Origin: Bacillota bacterium
Lineage (GTDB): Bacteria; Bacillota; UBA4882; UBA8346
Reading direction: 5' to 3'
Length of the DNA: 64,000 bases
Assembly (NCBI GenBank): GCA_023426245.1
Contig: JAFABB010000004.1
Location: forward strand, 1-64,000
Of this stretch, positions 35,274-44,876 are shown piece by piece (position 1 is the first letter of the stretch; every line of letters begins with the position of its first letter). The notes under the pieces were generated by a model. The model saw only the letters and a program-made list of their open reading frames with translations, searched no databases and had not been told where the DNA came from. The position numbers and the translations under genes are program-made.

Positions 35274-36884
35274 ATGTATCGCCGCCTAAAACGTCGCATA
35301 TTCAAGAAAATGCTTCAAGAAATTGAACGCATTAAAATGGAATTTGCAGGGGATATTGCTCCATCAGAAAATATCTCAAGCAATCTTCAAAGCAATTTAC
35401 AGAAAATCAACAATGCTCTTCATTCTAGCGCGGATTTAATGATCCGCCAGTTTACCATCCGTATCAAAAATAGTCCTAAGGCAGCCTTAGTTTATATTGA
35501 TGGACTAACTGATAAAAAACAAATCGAATGGAGTATTTTGCGGCCCCTAATGGCTCCACCGCTGGAAGAATTAACATTATCAGCACAGCAGGATTTATTA
35601 AGACACATTGAAACCCAACGCATCACAACCGGGGATGCCAAAGAACTGAATGCGTTATCCCAAATTATTGAGAGTATTTTGGAAGGTAACACGGCCCTGT
35701 TTGTCGATGGGGTTTCATCTGCTGTTATTATCAGTACTCCTGGTTGGGAAAAACGTGGGATTGAACAACCCGCTTCAGAGGTTAATCTCCGGGGTCCACG
35801 GGAAGGCTTTGTTGAAACGCTTAGAACCAATACCGCCATGCTACGCCGTAAAATAGGCCACCCCGACTTAACATTCATCTCTTTGACCATTGGTGAAAAA
35901 ACTAAAACCAATATTAGTATTGCTTACTTGAAAGGAATAGCCCACGATTCCCTAATCTCAGAAATTGAACGCCGATTAAAAAGGATTAAAACCGATATTA
36001 TCGTCGGAGCCGGTGGAGTAGAACAATTTATTGATGAACATCCATTATCGCCCTTTTCAACTATTGGTTATACGGAAAGGCCCGACGTCGTCGCGGCGAA
36101 AATTTCGGAAGGACGCGCCGCCGTCTTTGTGGATGGTACTCCTGTTGTTTTAACAATGCCCTTTTTATTTGTAGAAAATTTCCAATTTCCCGATGACTAT
36201 AACACTCAATTTATTTATGCCACCCTCATCCGCTGGATTCGTTATACAGCTTTCCTGATTAGTTTTTTAACACCTTCAATTTATGTTGCGCTTACTGCTT
36301 TCCATCAAGAGATACTCCCCACTCCATTGTTGATCGCCATGGCTTCCGCCAGTGAAGGAATGCCTTTTCCAAGAGTAATCGAGGTCATAGGGATGGGGCT
36401 AATTTTTGAAATCATCCGCGAAGGTGGGATTCGGTTACCAAAACCCATCGGTCAGGCTATCAGTATTGTTGGTGCTCTGGTTATCGGTCAAGCAACGGTT
36501 CAAGCCGGTTTTGTCAGTGCTCCCACCGTAATTGCGATAGCAATAACCGCCGTAACCACTTTTATATTTCCGTCCTTGGTTGATGAGACAACGCCACTCC
36601 GGTTACTTGTTGTTATTATTGCCGGATTTTTGGGAGCATTTGGCATTTTCATCTGTATCATCATCCTGATAATCTATTTAGCTTCTATGCGCTCTTTTGG
36701 CGTATCCTATCTTTCTCCGATAGTTCCCGTTAATTTTAGGGAACTTGGCCAAGATGTTCTCATCCGGGCACCCTGGTGGATGATGTGGAAACGGCCCTCC
36801 CTGTTGGCAAAGGATAAAGTAAGACAACAATTTCGCTTGATGCCCCGGCCTCCTAAAAAATCCGGAGGCGAATCGGATTCATGA
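35274..36884 (+). CDS. gerA: Spore germination receptor subunit A
   Basis: A 536-residue GerA-family protein, the A subunit of a nutrient germinant receptor in the spore inner membrane. The N-terminal soluble part (about 1-310) has VYIDGLTDKKQIEWSILRPL, the VEQFIDEHPLSPFSTIGYTERPD segment and VDGTPVVLTMPFLFVENFQ; the C-terminal part has about five membrane segments with REGGIRLPKPIGQAISIVGAL. AAAGGA lies before the ATG. Length is at the long end of normal. It overlaps gerC by four bases (ATGA). Confidence 0.95.
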   Translation: MYRRLKRRIFKKMLQEIERIKMEFAGDIAPSENISSNLQSNLQKINNALHSSADLMIRQFTIRIKNSPKAALVYIDGLTDKKQIEWSILRPLMAPPLEELTLSAQQDLLRHIETQRITTGDAKELNALSQIIESILEGNTALFVDGVSSAVIISTPGWEKRGIEQPASEVNLRGPREGFVETLRTNTAMLRRKIGHPDLTFISLTIGEKTKTNISIAYLKGIAHDSLISEIERRLKRIKTDIIVGAGGVEQFIDEHPLSPFSTIGYTERPDVVAAKISEGRAAVFVDGTPVVLTMPFLFVENFQFPDDYNTQFIYATLIRWIRYTAFLISFLTPSIYVALTAFHQEILPTPLLIAMASASEGMPFPRVIEVIGMGLIFEIIREGGIRLPKPIGQAISIVGALVIGQATVQAGFVSAPTVIAIAITAVTTFIFPSLVDETTPLRLLVVIIAGFLGAFGIFICIIILIIYLASMRSFGVSYLSPIVPVNFRELGQDVLIRAPWWMMWKRPSLLAKDKVRQQFRLMPRPPKKSGGESDS

Positions 36885-38059
36885 AACAATTTCCTTCCCT
36901 TACATTTCTTATAATATTCCTTATCGGTATTATCGTATCGATAAGTGGTTGTTGGAATTATCGTGAGCTTAACCAGTTGGCCATTGTCTCCGGCGTGGCT
37001 ATCGATGCTGGAAAAAAAAACGAGGATGTGGAATTGTCGGTCCAAATTATTAAACCAGGCGAAGTCAAATCCGGTGGAATGAGTGGAGGAGGGGGAGGTA
37101 CTGGCAGCGAAACGGAACCGCCTTTTGTGGTCAAATCCAAAACAGGTTATACGATCCTAGATGCCATAAGAAATTTCAATGACAATACAGTTCGACGGCT
37201 ATACTGGCCGGATAATCAAATCATTATATTTGGAAGAAAACAAGCTGAAAGTGGAGTGGCTATGTCACTTGATTTTTTTGTCCGTAATAATGAACCACGC
37301 CCGACAGCTTGGATCGCAGTTGCAGCCGGAAAAGCCAGCGATGTGTTAAATATTCCCGGCGACCTGGAAAAGGTCTCCGCCATGGAAATCGGTCAATTGA
37401 TTAGTGCCCAGAATCTCTCTTCTACCAACGTCGCAATCAATTTACAGGATTTCATCAGCAGATTGCTTTCCAAAACAACAGCCCCGGTTGCTACGATGAT
37501 TAAAGTCGATCCTTCGAAAAAGAAATTTCATTTGTCCGGAACAGCAGTTTTTAAAGGAGGAGCTATGGTCGGCGAACTTAATAAATACCAAACCCGGGGT
37601 CTGTTATGGATTCAAGGAAAAGCCAAACATACAAGTATGATAATTAATGTACCCGGCGGAAAGGCTGGATTTGAAATCATACGCTCCCGTACAAAAATAA
37701 AACCGATGTTTATCAAAAACAATCTCGTAATTACCATTGATATCTGGGACGAAGCGTATCTCGACTGTCAGATGAGTCCAAAAGAGCTCGCCAATCCGGA
37801 GCAATTGAAATCATTGGCAAGACGAAAGGCAACTGCTATCCGTAATGAAGTCATTTCCGTCATTAAAAAAGCCCAAGAATTAAACGCAGATATTTTCGGT
37901 TTTGGAGACCAGATTCATCATTCTTTCCCCAAAGAATGGCGAAACATGAAAAATCGCTGGGATCAGCTATTTCCTGATCTTCAGACCAAAATTAATGTAA
38001 AATGCGTCATACGACTTGTTGGGTTAACAATTCCACCATTAGCTCCCCCTGAAGAATAA
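36881..38059 (+). CDS. gerC: Spore germination receptor lipoprotein, Ger(x)C family
   Basis: A 392-residue lipoprotein, the C subunit. The signal ends ISGCWNYREL, with the lipid cysteine at 24 followed by the family's WNYREL. Further motifs are NQLAIVSGVAIDAG, YTILDAIRNFNDNTVRRLYW and the late RNEVISVIKKAQELNADIFGFG, typical of the third domain. A glycine-rich stretch near residue 70 is unusual but harmless. Lgt at 18019 would lipidate it. The order A-C-B seen here occurs in many clostridial operons. Confidence 0.95.
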   Translation: MKQFPSLTFLIIFLIGIIVSISGCWNYRELNQLAIVSGVAIDAGKKNEDVELSVQIIKPGEVKSGGMSGGGGGTGSETEPPFVVKSKTGYTILDAIRNFNDNTVRRLYWPDNQIIIFGRKQAESGVAMSLDFFVRNNEPRPTAWIAVAAGKASDVLNIPGDLEKVSAMEIGQLISAQNLSSTNVAINLQDFISRLLSKTTAPVATMIKVDPSKKKFHLSGTAVFKGGAMVGELNKYQTRGLLWIQGKAKHTSMIINVPGGKAGFEIIRSRTKIKPMFIKNNLVITIDIWDEAYLDCQMSPKELANPEQLKSLARRKATAIRNEVISVIKKAQELNADIFGFGDQIHHSFPKEWRNMKNRWDQLFPDLQTKINVKCVIRLVGLTIPPLAPPEE

Positions 38060-38078
38060 ATTTTAAAAGAGGGTCTGG

Positions 38079-39173
38079 ATGAACATTGAACAAGGAAAAA
38101 TCTCCGGTTTACAATTCTCCTTTTTAATCATTGGATTTATCGAGGGTTCAATTATGTTAACCTCTTATGCCTCCAACATAACCAAACACGACACTTGGCT
38201 GGCTGTACTAGCCGGGTTTTTTATCATGGTTCCTTTTGTTTATATTTACGCTCTGCTTGCCAAAAGGCTTCCCGGGATGAATTTCGCTCAAATCCACCGA
38301 TTAATTTACGGTAAATATCTGGGAACATTATTTTCTCTTTTATATGTACAATATTTTTTATTGATTTTATCCTTTAACATAAGAGACTTGGGGAATTTTT
38401 ACATTACCTTTTTTATGAGAGATACTCCTCTGGAAGTCTTTTTAATAATCTTTACATTTACCTGTGCTTGTGCTGTTTGGAATGGCCTCGAAGTACTGGC
38501 TAGAATCAATCAGATCATTGCAGTTATCGTTGTTCTCATCTTGATCGTCACCACATTGATATTACTGCCCAAAATGGACTTTTCAAACCTAGTGCCGCTC
38601 ATGGAATCATCCCTGAAGGATTTTCTTCACGGGTCACAAATTATGGCTGAAATACCCTTGGGGGAAATTGTAATATTCCTTACTTTAACCTTTGGTTTAA
38701 ACAATACTCAAAAGCTGACCCAAAACTGGCTGTTAGGACTCTTTTTCGGTTTCTTGCTCCTTTTAATGGTTACCACCCGGAACACAGCAGTTCTTGGAAA
38801 TACCGAAGAGCTACTTATTTCACCCTCCTATCAAGTGGTACGACTCATCAATATTGGTCTATTATCAAGAATGGACATACTTTTTGCCATGGGATATACT
38901 TTCGGCATGTTCCTAAAATGCAGTATCTTGCTTTATTGTGTAGTTCTTTTATTATCGCAATTACTTCTATTAAGAACCTATTCACCAGTAATTTTTCCTT
39001 TATGTTGTATCCTGATTATTTTATCGACTACTATTTATCCTTCAATCGCCGAACAAATTCAAACTTCTCAAAATACCTCAATCATGATGACAATCCCTTT
39101 CATCCACGTATTCCCCTGCCTGAGCCTGCTGATTGCTAAAGTCCGTAATTTGCCAAAGAAAGGGGCTGAATAA
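38079..39173 (+). CDS. gerB: Spore germination receptor subunit B
   Basis: A 364-residue membrane protein of the amino acid/polyamine transporter superfamily (GerAB/Spore_permease). About ten hydrophobic segments are visible. The start region KISGLQFSFLIIGFIEGSIML and PFVYIYALLAKRLPGMNFAQI are typical. The B subunit is thought to bind the germinant. It lies 19 bases after gerC with AGAGGG before the ATG. Confidence 0.94.
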   Translation: MNIEQGKISGLQFSFLIIGFIEGSIMLTSYASNITKHDTWLAVLAGFFIMVPFVYIYALLAKRLPGMNFAQIHRLIYGKYLGTLFSLLYVQYFLLILSFNIRDLGNFYITFFMRDTPLEVFLIIFTFTCACAVWNGLEVLARINQIIAVIVVLILIVTTLILLPKMDFSNLVPLMESSLKDFLHGSQIMAEIPLGEIVIFLTLTFGLNNTQKLTQNWLLGLFFGFLLLLMVTTRNTAVLGNTEELLISPSYQVVRLINIGLLSRMDILFAMGYTFGMFLKCSILLYCVVLLLSQLLLLRTYSPVIFPLCCILIILSTTIYPSIAEQIQTSQNTSIMMTIPFIHVFPCLSLLIAKVRNLPKKGAE

Positions 39174-39190
39174 ACATTTTACTAGTAATC

Positions 39191-39388
39191 ATGCTTTTTA
39201 CCGCAGTTGGTACTATCGAAGTCTGGATGCTCATTAAAAAAGAGTACTGGAGGGAATTAATCACCTTTTCCGTACTCTACATCATTGCCTTCGGACTAAG
39301 TTTGCTCTATGCTTCCGGAAGCCAGCTACCCAATCCAATGCTGCCCATAAAGTTTTTTGTTGAAAACATGTTACATCTGAAGTACTAA
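39191..39388 (+). CDS. Small two-segment membrane protein, probable receptor D subunit
   Basis: A 65-residue protein with two membrane segments (MLFTAVGTIEVWML and LITFSVLYIIAFGLSLLYA) joined by KKEYWREL. Two-segment D proteins of this size and layout are known beside ger operons in Bacillus and change receptor function. It is 17 bases after gerB. The ATG at 39191 has no good ribosome binding site; the frame is open back to 39173, and ATT at 39176 would be placed ten bases after AAAGGGG, so the true start may be non-standard. Confidence 0.72.
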   Translation: MLFTAVGTIEVWMLIKKEYWRELITFSVLYIIAFGLSLLYASGSQLPNPMLPIKFFVENMLHLKY

Positions 39389-39433
39389 ATATAAACGTAT
39401 GAACAACAGAACAACCCCTTATATAATGAAAAA

Positions 39434-39470
39434 AGCTGTTTCATTGGTTCAATCAACCTTTGAAACAGCT
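39434..39470 (-). terminator. Terminator of the MACPF-like gene
   Basis: AGCTGTTTCA pairs perfectly with TGAAACAGCT; TTTTTT follows on the minus strand. It lies between convergent genes and may also slow transcription from the ger operon. Confidence 0.85.
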
Positions 39471-39517
39471 CATGATGATTTTCAATTTTTATAACAGCAA
39501 CAACAGTTAGAATTTAT

Positions 39518-41128
39518 TTACCTGCTTTTAGCCTTATCCTTATTATGCAAATAAGCCCAAATAATATCATTGACTTTCTCTATATATGAACAAGTTATCT
39601 TCAATTCCGGAGTTCTGGGGCCGTCAAAATAAACTCCTGTTCTTGGTGTTCCCCAAGTTCCGGAACCAGGGGGAGGTGTTGGGGTTGGAGTCGCCCATGG
39701 ATCAGGCTTATCCCCGGGTCTGCTCTTTGGATCCAGAACACCGATTTTAAACTTATCACAAAGCTTGATTCCATCATATAAAGTGGCGGTCACAGAATTG
39801 TAAACCGGAGTGGTTCCCACTTCCGACAAATTACCATCCTCATCAACAATATAGAGAACGACATAAGTTGGTTTACTGTTCGATCCGAAAAGAATCCTTC
39901 TTCCTTTGATGTCACAATCTATTCTGATAGATTCCACGTCATTGATCCCACTTAAATCCAATTCCAATGTCTTGCTGGATGGAGGCAACATATAGGTCTT
40001 CGGACTAATTTTCATTTCTTGAATGTATTTCTTATATAATTCCTCAAATTTAGCGTTTTCTCTGGTACTTGGCACTCGGGCATCTGGCTCGAGTTTACGA
40101 ACCATTGCCAGTTGCTCATTAATTTTATCGACATTCGAACGGCATTCCGACAATAAATCAAAACTCAACTTAGAATTGGCAATTATATAATTCATAAAGG
40201 CCAGGTGTTTGTCCCATTCATCAGCCATATTCAAATAATCAGTTATATTATAAAAAGGATCTTCCGGACGATTGTCTATCCTCGTATAATCCTTTAATTC
40301 CCAAGTAATAATTTCAGGAGGACCGACATTAATCCGCTTTAATAAATCTCTAAAATCATCATTGGTGTATGGACCCGAATTATTATTGAGATTCGTTCCG
40401 AATACACTGCTTCTGATATTTACATCCCCCAATCTTTCACCTGCAAAAGCCGACTCTTGCGCTGATAACCGGACCCCGAATATTTTTTTCAGATTAAGCT
40501 CCATTGCGCGTTTAATTGCATTCTTGGCCCGGGTTGAGTAAGATGAAAAATCCGAAATATCAGCTTGGTAGATCACAAAAAACATTTTTCCAAAAGTTAC
40601 CCCACTCACATACTTATCACCGAATGTTTTAAAAAAAATTTTGGGATTGCTTTTAAAAATAGAAAGGCCCTCATCCGTCATGACCGGCAACTCACTGGAA
40701 AAAAACTTTTTATCTTCTTGTTTCCAATATCCAATTAGGGTAATTTTATCTGCCGAAAACGAGGTATTGCTGATAATCGAATCAGTAATTCGTGATTTTA
40801 ATGTCGAATCAGGGGCTCCTGAATTGGAGGCAAAATTGGTTAAAAGCTTGTCTTCCAGTTCCTTTTTGGAATCAACAAAATAATAAGCCGTGCTATTCAT
40901 GATTCCAGGTAAACTGCTATCAATATTGGTGCTATATCTTAAACATTTATTATCTGATACAAAATTGCGGTTCAGGGAATTGAATCCCTTCCCCAAAATA
41001 TCAATCTCACCAGGGGAGATAAGCGATTTAATCGTACTTGCATATCCCACGAACCCGCTTAAAACCCAAAAGGATAAAACAAGTATTCCTAAAGCTGCAG
41101 TTTTAACTTGCAATGCTGTCTTTTTCAT
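39518..41128 (-). CDS. Secreted MACPF-like protein
   Basis: A 536-residue exported protein with a signal peptide (about 1-30, ending VGYAS). It begins with a PGEIDILGKGFNSLN segment, and at about residues 170-200 has FKTFGDKYVSGVTFGKMFFVIY, which resembles the YGTHYxxxxxxGG strand of MACPF pore-formers (here quoted as FGDKYVSG and the following glycine). Further on, NVGPPEIITWELKDYTRI resembles the P-x-W-E-L segment after the second membrane hairpin. The last part has a proline linker (PTPTPPPGSG). The start is the ATG at 41128 with GGGAGG upstream. No immunity or partner gene is recognised nearby. The MACPF call is by motif only. Confidence 0.5.
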   Translation of the reverse strand: MKKTALQVKTAALGILVLSFWVLSGFVGYASTIKSLISPGEIDILGKGFNSLNRNFVSDNKCLRYSTNIDSSLPGIMNSTAYYFVDSKKELEDKLLTNFASNSGAPDSTLKSRITDSIISNTSFSADKITLIGYWKQEDKKFFSSELPVMTDEGLSIFKSNPKIFFKTFGDKYVSGVTFGKMFFVIYQADISDFSSYSTRAKNAIKRAMELNLKKIFGVRLSAQESAFAGERLGDVNIRSSVFGTNLNNNSGPYTNDDFRDLLKRINVGPPEIITWELKDYTRIDNRPEDPFYNITDYLNMADEWDKHLAFMNYIIANSKLSFDLLSECRSNVDKINEQLAMVRKLEPDARVPSTRENAKFEELYKKYIQEMKISPKTYMLPPSSKTLELDLSGINDVESIRIDCDIKGRRILFGSNSKPTYVVLYIVDEDGNLSEVGTTPVYNSVTATLYDGIKLCDKFKIGVLDPKSRPGDKPDPWATPTPTPPPGSGTWGTPRTGVYFDGPRTPELKITCSYIEKVNDIIWAYLHNKDKAKSR

Positions 41129-41350
41129 TTTGCCTCCCGTAAACAATGAAAAATAAAAATCCTTGAACTTATTTGAGAAATCCTTAATATGCAGACAGAG
41201 ATGCATTGTTCTCAATAATTATCGTTCCATTAGATTTGAATTTTCTTTGAATCTTCAAAAAACCATTTAATCTTTTGGGATTGCCTTAATATAGTGGTTA
41301 AACTAATTTTCCTTTTAATCACCTTAAGGTTCATCCCCAAAAAAGTATAA

Positions 41351-41465
41351 AGGGGCTGTCCTAAAAGTAACTTTATTGATTAAAATATACAATACATAAT
41401 ATCTTGTGCATTTATCACAATATCGTATATCTTATTGATTTTAAAGTACTTTTTGAACAGCCTCT
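41351..41465 (-). terminator. Long nested hairpin, copy A
   Basis: Outer arms AGGGGCTGTC and GAACAGCCTCT, inner arms ATATAC (41385-41390) and GTATAT (41425-41430), with further pairing between. It follows the stop of the small barrel gene on the minus strand and is followed by a T-rich tract, so it may act as its terminator. It shares its design with copies B (45994) and C (53086). Confidence 0.65.
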
Positions 41466-41506
41466 GTTTGTACCTATGTAAATTCTCTCTTGAATCCATT
41501 CAATGC

Positions 41507-42112
41507 TTAATAACTAAATCCTACTCCAAGCTCAAGGCTAGTGGATTTATACATAAAATCAATCAAACCGTTGGCATAAACAAAACTGCCTTCCATAAAA
41601 TAAATTTTCGATTTGGCCTGCAAAAACATTGACAAATTGGTGGCATTATCCGAAGAGACCACCGAGAGGCCAGGGCCCAAGAGAAGATCAAACCCTCCGG
41701 AATCCATCAATAACGGCCTGAAGGCACCAATTCGAAATATACCGATACTATCATTCGATTTATCTTTTGTGTGCAGGTACGATAAACTCGTCAGCAAATT
41801 TTCATTGCTGTTGAAATCTGAAAAGATTTCATAATATCCTTTGGATGTATCAAAAGTTGTTTTTACACCAATCGTTGCAAATCCTACAGGAATAGCAATT
41901 CCGCAAGATGAGCCCGTAAAAGAACTGATACTATTGTCTCCAAAGTCACCATTCCCCATATGATCCCAAGAAAAGAACAAATTCATTTTACCGGGTTCTT
42001 CCAAAAACGGTGCGGCAAATACAGTAGCAACGTTGGTCCCTAATAACATCATCATCGTACAAACAAGTAATAACCCTTTGAAATAAAACCTGCCATTTAC
42101 TTTTTTGTGCAT
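41507..42112 (-). CDS. Small candidate outer-membrane beta-barrel protein
   Basis: A 201-residue exported protein with a signal peptide (about 1-31, ending VFAAP). The mature part shows alternating hydrophobic patterns of beta strands (GIAIPVGFATIGVKTTF, YEIFSDFN, DLLLGPGLSVVSS, IYFMEGSFVYANG) and ends LELGVGFSY, with a C-terminal aromatic residue as expected for barrel proteins folded by the Bam system. Size suits an eight-strand barrel. AAGGAGG lies before the ATG at 42112. It lies between lptD and the MACPF-like gene. No family is recognised. Confidence 0.6.
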   Translation of the reverse strand: MHKKVNGRFYFKGLLLVCTMMMLLGTNVATVFAAPFLEEPGKMNLFFSWDHMGNGDFGDNSISSFTGSSCGIAIPVGFATIGVKTTFDTSKGYYEIFSDFNSNENLLTSLSYLHTKDKSNDSIGIFRIGAFRPLLMDSGGFDLLLGPGLSVVSSDNATNLSMFLQAKSKIYFMEGSFVYANGLIDFMYKSTSLELGVGFSY

Positions 42113-42410
42113 CTGGGCCTCCTTAATAAATGTCATGAATCTGAATATTGATTCTAAAATGGAAAATTACATTTTACGTTTTATCCCTTAAGCTCTAATC
42201 AGAATTCTTAGGAACAAACAGTCGGGTATTATTCCCTGCTATTGTCGTTAAATCTTTAAGATATCACCCGTGATGATACCAGAAAATTTTGAGCAAAAAA
42301 TACCCGCTTATATAATATACCATTACTTTTTATTTATCAATTCGATTCTATGAATTAAATTCCTTTAGCAGGAAAATTTTTTGCCTAAATTTAGCAGAAT
42401 GCGCATGAAT

Positions 42411-44645
42411 TCACTGACTATTGTTGGTTATCGATTCGCTTTCGATTTGATTCAATAAATTAACCAAAGTATCCTTTCCAGTCAGCTTGATAGAATCATC
42501 AGGGAATGCTTTAATCATAATTTGCAACCAGTACTCTTTTTCAACCCCGTCGTAATGCAAAACAATCTGTCGGCAATGCCAATCGTAAATCAGATTATAT
42601 TCAGCTTGTGAAAAATCATTCTCCAGATAATCATAAGTGGTTGCTACGGAATAGCTCCAATTGGAACTAATCTTACCAGAAATATTTGCTATAAAGTTTT
42701 TCGATGTCCAAGGAGATTGCTCATCTAAAAAATTGTAACCTATCCCCAGAGCAATGTTGCAATTTACATTCGGATTATATTTAGCCGTGAGATCCGTTTG
42801 GCCGAGCCCTTCTTCCCAATAATAGATCGTACTGAAAGCAAGGATTGCGATAGAAGCAGCCTTCCAGCTTAAGGAGAAATTGAACGGGTAGGCATACTGT
42901 GTTTCAAAGTTATATTTTGTACTGGCTGAAGCGGTCAAATTATCGCTGGAATAGTTCCAGTTATTTGAGGCATAAAAACCCGGTAGGTCATCGTCCCCGT
43001 CGTAACTGAAATATGAGCAAGTCTCACCTGCCGTTACGGCATATCCTACATTGAATTTGGTATAAAACGCTTTTGTGAACTGATCTTTGAAAACCATCTC
43101 AGTTGAGAGGGAACTCAATTCCGTTTCAGCCTCGTTCACAATAAAACTACGATATTTTAACAAAGTTTCATTCATGAGGGAAAAAGGACCTTGCTGCCAA
43201 ATCGTTCCTGAAGCTTTGTCGAAATCCAAAGCGTAACGTTGGCCTTCCGATAAACCGGATGAAGAGTATTTTTCCATATTGGTGTACTGTGCTGCAATTT
43301 TAATGTTGTTTAAAACCGGCAAGGTTATTTTGGGGATTGTGTAAATCAGGTTCGGTAACAGGCTGGTTCCGCTGGTGCTACTTGAATAATTGCGGTTTTC
43401 AGATACCGTAAGGACCAAATTGGACCAAATCCAATCTTTTCTAGCCGACAAGGTATAATACCGATTCAGGTACAGGCTTTCTGAGTCTAAATAGCCATAA
43501 TAATACCATTGGCCATTCAGATCGACGCTGGAAGTTTTATCAGGATTTGCACTCCAATGGGTCGCCAAATTAACTGTCCGGTAGATATCTTCATATTGAT
43601 CTTTCCAACTCAAAGATAAACTAGGATAGGGTGATTGACCCGAAATTGTAAGATTATAGGTATTATTGGGGTATAATTCTCCACCTTCCGTATAGTGAAA
43701 CCAATGGGTGAAATCTTGAGTGACTGATACTTTCGAATTTAAATCTCCCTTGGATGAAAAACCCAGCATAAAATCATCATATTGCGATTCATAAGTAGCA
43801 CCATCATTCCTTGAATAACCGCTTACATCAGGATTGATCATATTGCTTTTTTCCAGGAGTCCGGTTTTAAGAGAAAAATTACCCGTTTTAGATGTTGGAA
43901 AGGACTGGCTTATGGCGTATAAATTTCCACCATATTCAGTCAGCCGTATTTCCAAATTTCCCGATTGGTTATGAGAAGGGAAATGATAATAATAGTATTG
44001 GGTATCAACAAAAAAACCTTCCGTATTGCTCCTACCCCATTGGACTGCAAAATTGTCCTTCGTTTCATCTAAAGAAATATAAAGAACCGGCAAATAAAAA
44101 ACAGGCACTGAATGTTCATAAAACCATACATGGTGCATAATGAGAACATCACGGGGGTAATATTCGATACTCTTAGCAGAAAGGTGATAATGGGGATTTT
44201 CAAGATCACAAGTAGTAAAAGTGGAGTGCTTTGCCTGAATATCTTCTCCTTTAATAAACGCTTCCGCAGCATTCATAAAAGCGGTTCCTTCAATATTAGG
44301 ATCCTTAATCTCAGTCTGTAAAGGATAAATCCATCCTTGTTCCGTTCTTAATAAATATAAAAAATTATTTCCATGATAAACATTGCCGTTATTGGTCACT
44401 GTCAGGGAGCCGGTAGCAAGCAAACTGTCCAGTTCTTGATCCAGTAAAGCATAATCGGCCTCTATTTGAATATTCTTATATACAATTTTTACATTACCGA
44501 AGGCCTCAATTTGCTTTGATTCATAATTGTAATTCACCTCATCCGCAGACACTTTAGCCAGTGCGCTTTCAGCCCAAGACGTTGCTGGGAATATAAATAA
44601 TAATGCCAAGGCCCACAAGGCCATCCCCAGGGTCTGTTTCATCAT
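42411..44645 (-). CDS. lptD: LptD/OstA-like outer-membrane assembly protein
   Basis: LptD inserts lipopolysaccharide into the outer leaflet of the outer membrane. The 744-residue protein has a signal peptide (ending SWAES), an N-terminal OstA/LptA-like jelly roll (VSADEVNYNYESKQIEAFGN, DYALLDQELDSLLATGS) at about 28-180, and a large C-terminal barrel rich in Tyr, Trp and Ser. Cysteines are few (one in TFTTCDLE, one in YDWHCRQ), in line with the simpler disulfide pattern of LptD in diderm Bacillota. The end has NLLNQIESESITNNSQ rather than a terminal aromatic residue. Other lpt genes are not adjacent. Confidence 0.85.
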   Translation of the reverse strand: MMKQTLGMALWALALLFIFPATSWAESALAKVSADEVNYNYESKQIEAFGNVKIVYKNIQIEADYALLDQELDSLLATGSLTVTNNGNVYHGNNFLYLLRTEQGWIYPLQTEIKDPNIEGTAFMNAAEAFIKGEDIQAKHSTFTTCDLENPHYHLSAKSIEYYPRDVLIMHHVWFYEHSVPVFYLPVLYISLDETKDNFAVQWGRSNTEGFFVDTQYYYYHFPSHNQSGNLEIRLTEYGGNLYAISQSFPTSKTGNFSLKTGLLEKSNMINPDVSGYSRNDGATYESQYDDFMLGFSSKGDLNSKVSVTQDFTHWFHYTEGGELYPNNTYNLTISGQSPYPSLSLSWKDQYEDIYRTVNLATHWSANPDKTSSVDLNGQWYYYGYLDSESLYLNRYYTLSARKDWIWSNLVLTVSENRNYSSSTSGTSLLPNLIYTIPKITLPVLNNIKIAAQYTNMEKYSSSGLSEGQRYALDFDKASGTIWQQGPFSLMNETLLKYRSFIVNEAETELSSLSTEMVFKDQFTKAFYTKFNVGYAVTAGETCSYFSYDGDDDLPGFYASNNWNYSSDNLTASASTKYNFETQYAYPFNFSLSWKAASIAILAFSTIYYWEEGLGQTDLTAKYNPNVNCNIALGIGYNFLDEQSPWTSKNFIANISGKISSNWSYSVATTYDYLENDFSQAEYNLIYDWHCRQIVLHYDGVEKEYWLQIMIKAFPDDSIKLTGKDTLVNLLNQIESESITNNSQ

Positions 44646-44876
44646 GCACCTTCAATTATCATTGACGGTTATTGTTAATTTTTATTGAATTTTAAATAAT
44701 TATATCATATATAAATTAAATGTAACAATAAGCCTCATTTCCTAGGTTATTTCTTTCCAAAAAAATTTAATTAGTCCTATGGACGTTTTCCCAATGAAAA
44801 TTTCCGAAAATTATAATTGTTTTTATTTTGATTATAAGGTATTATTTAAAATACATCTTCGAAAGGAGCGTTTTTT

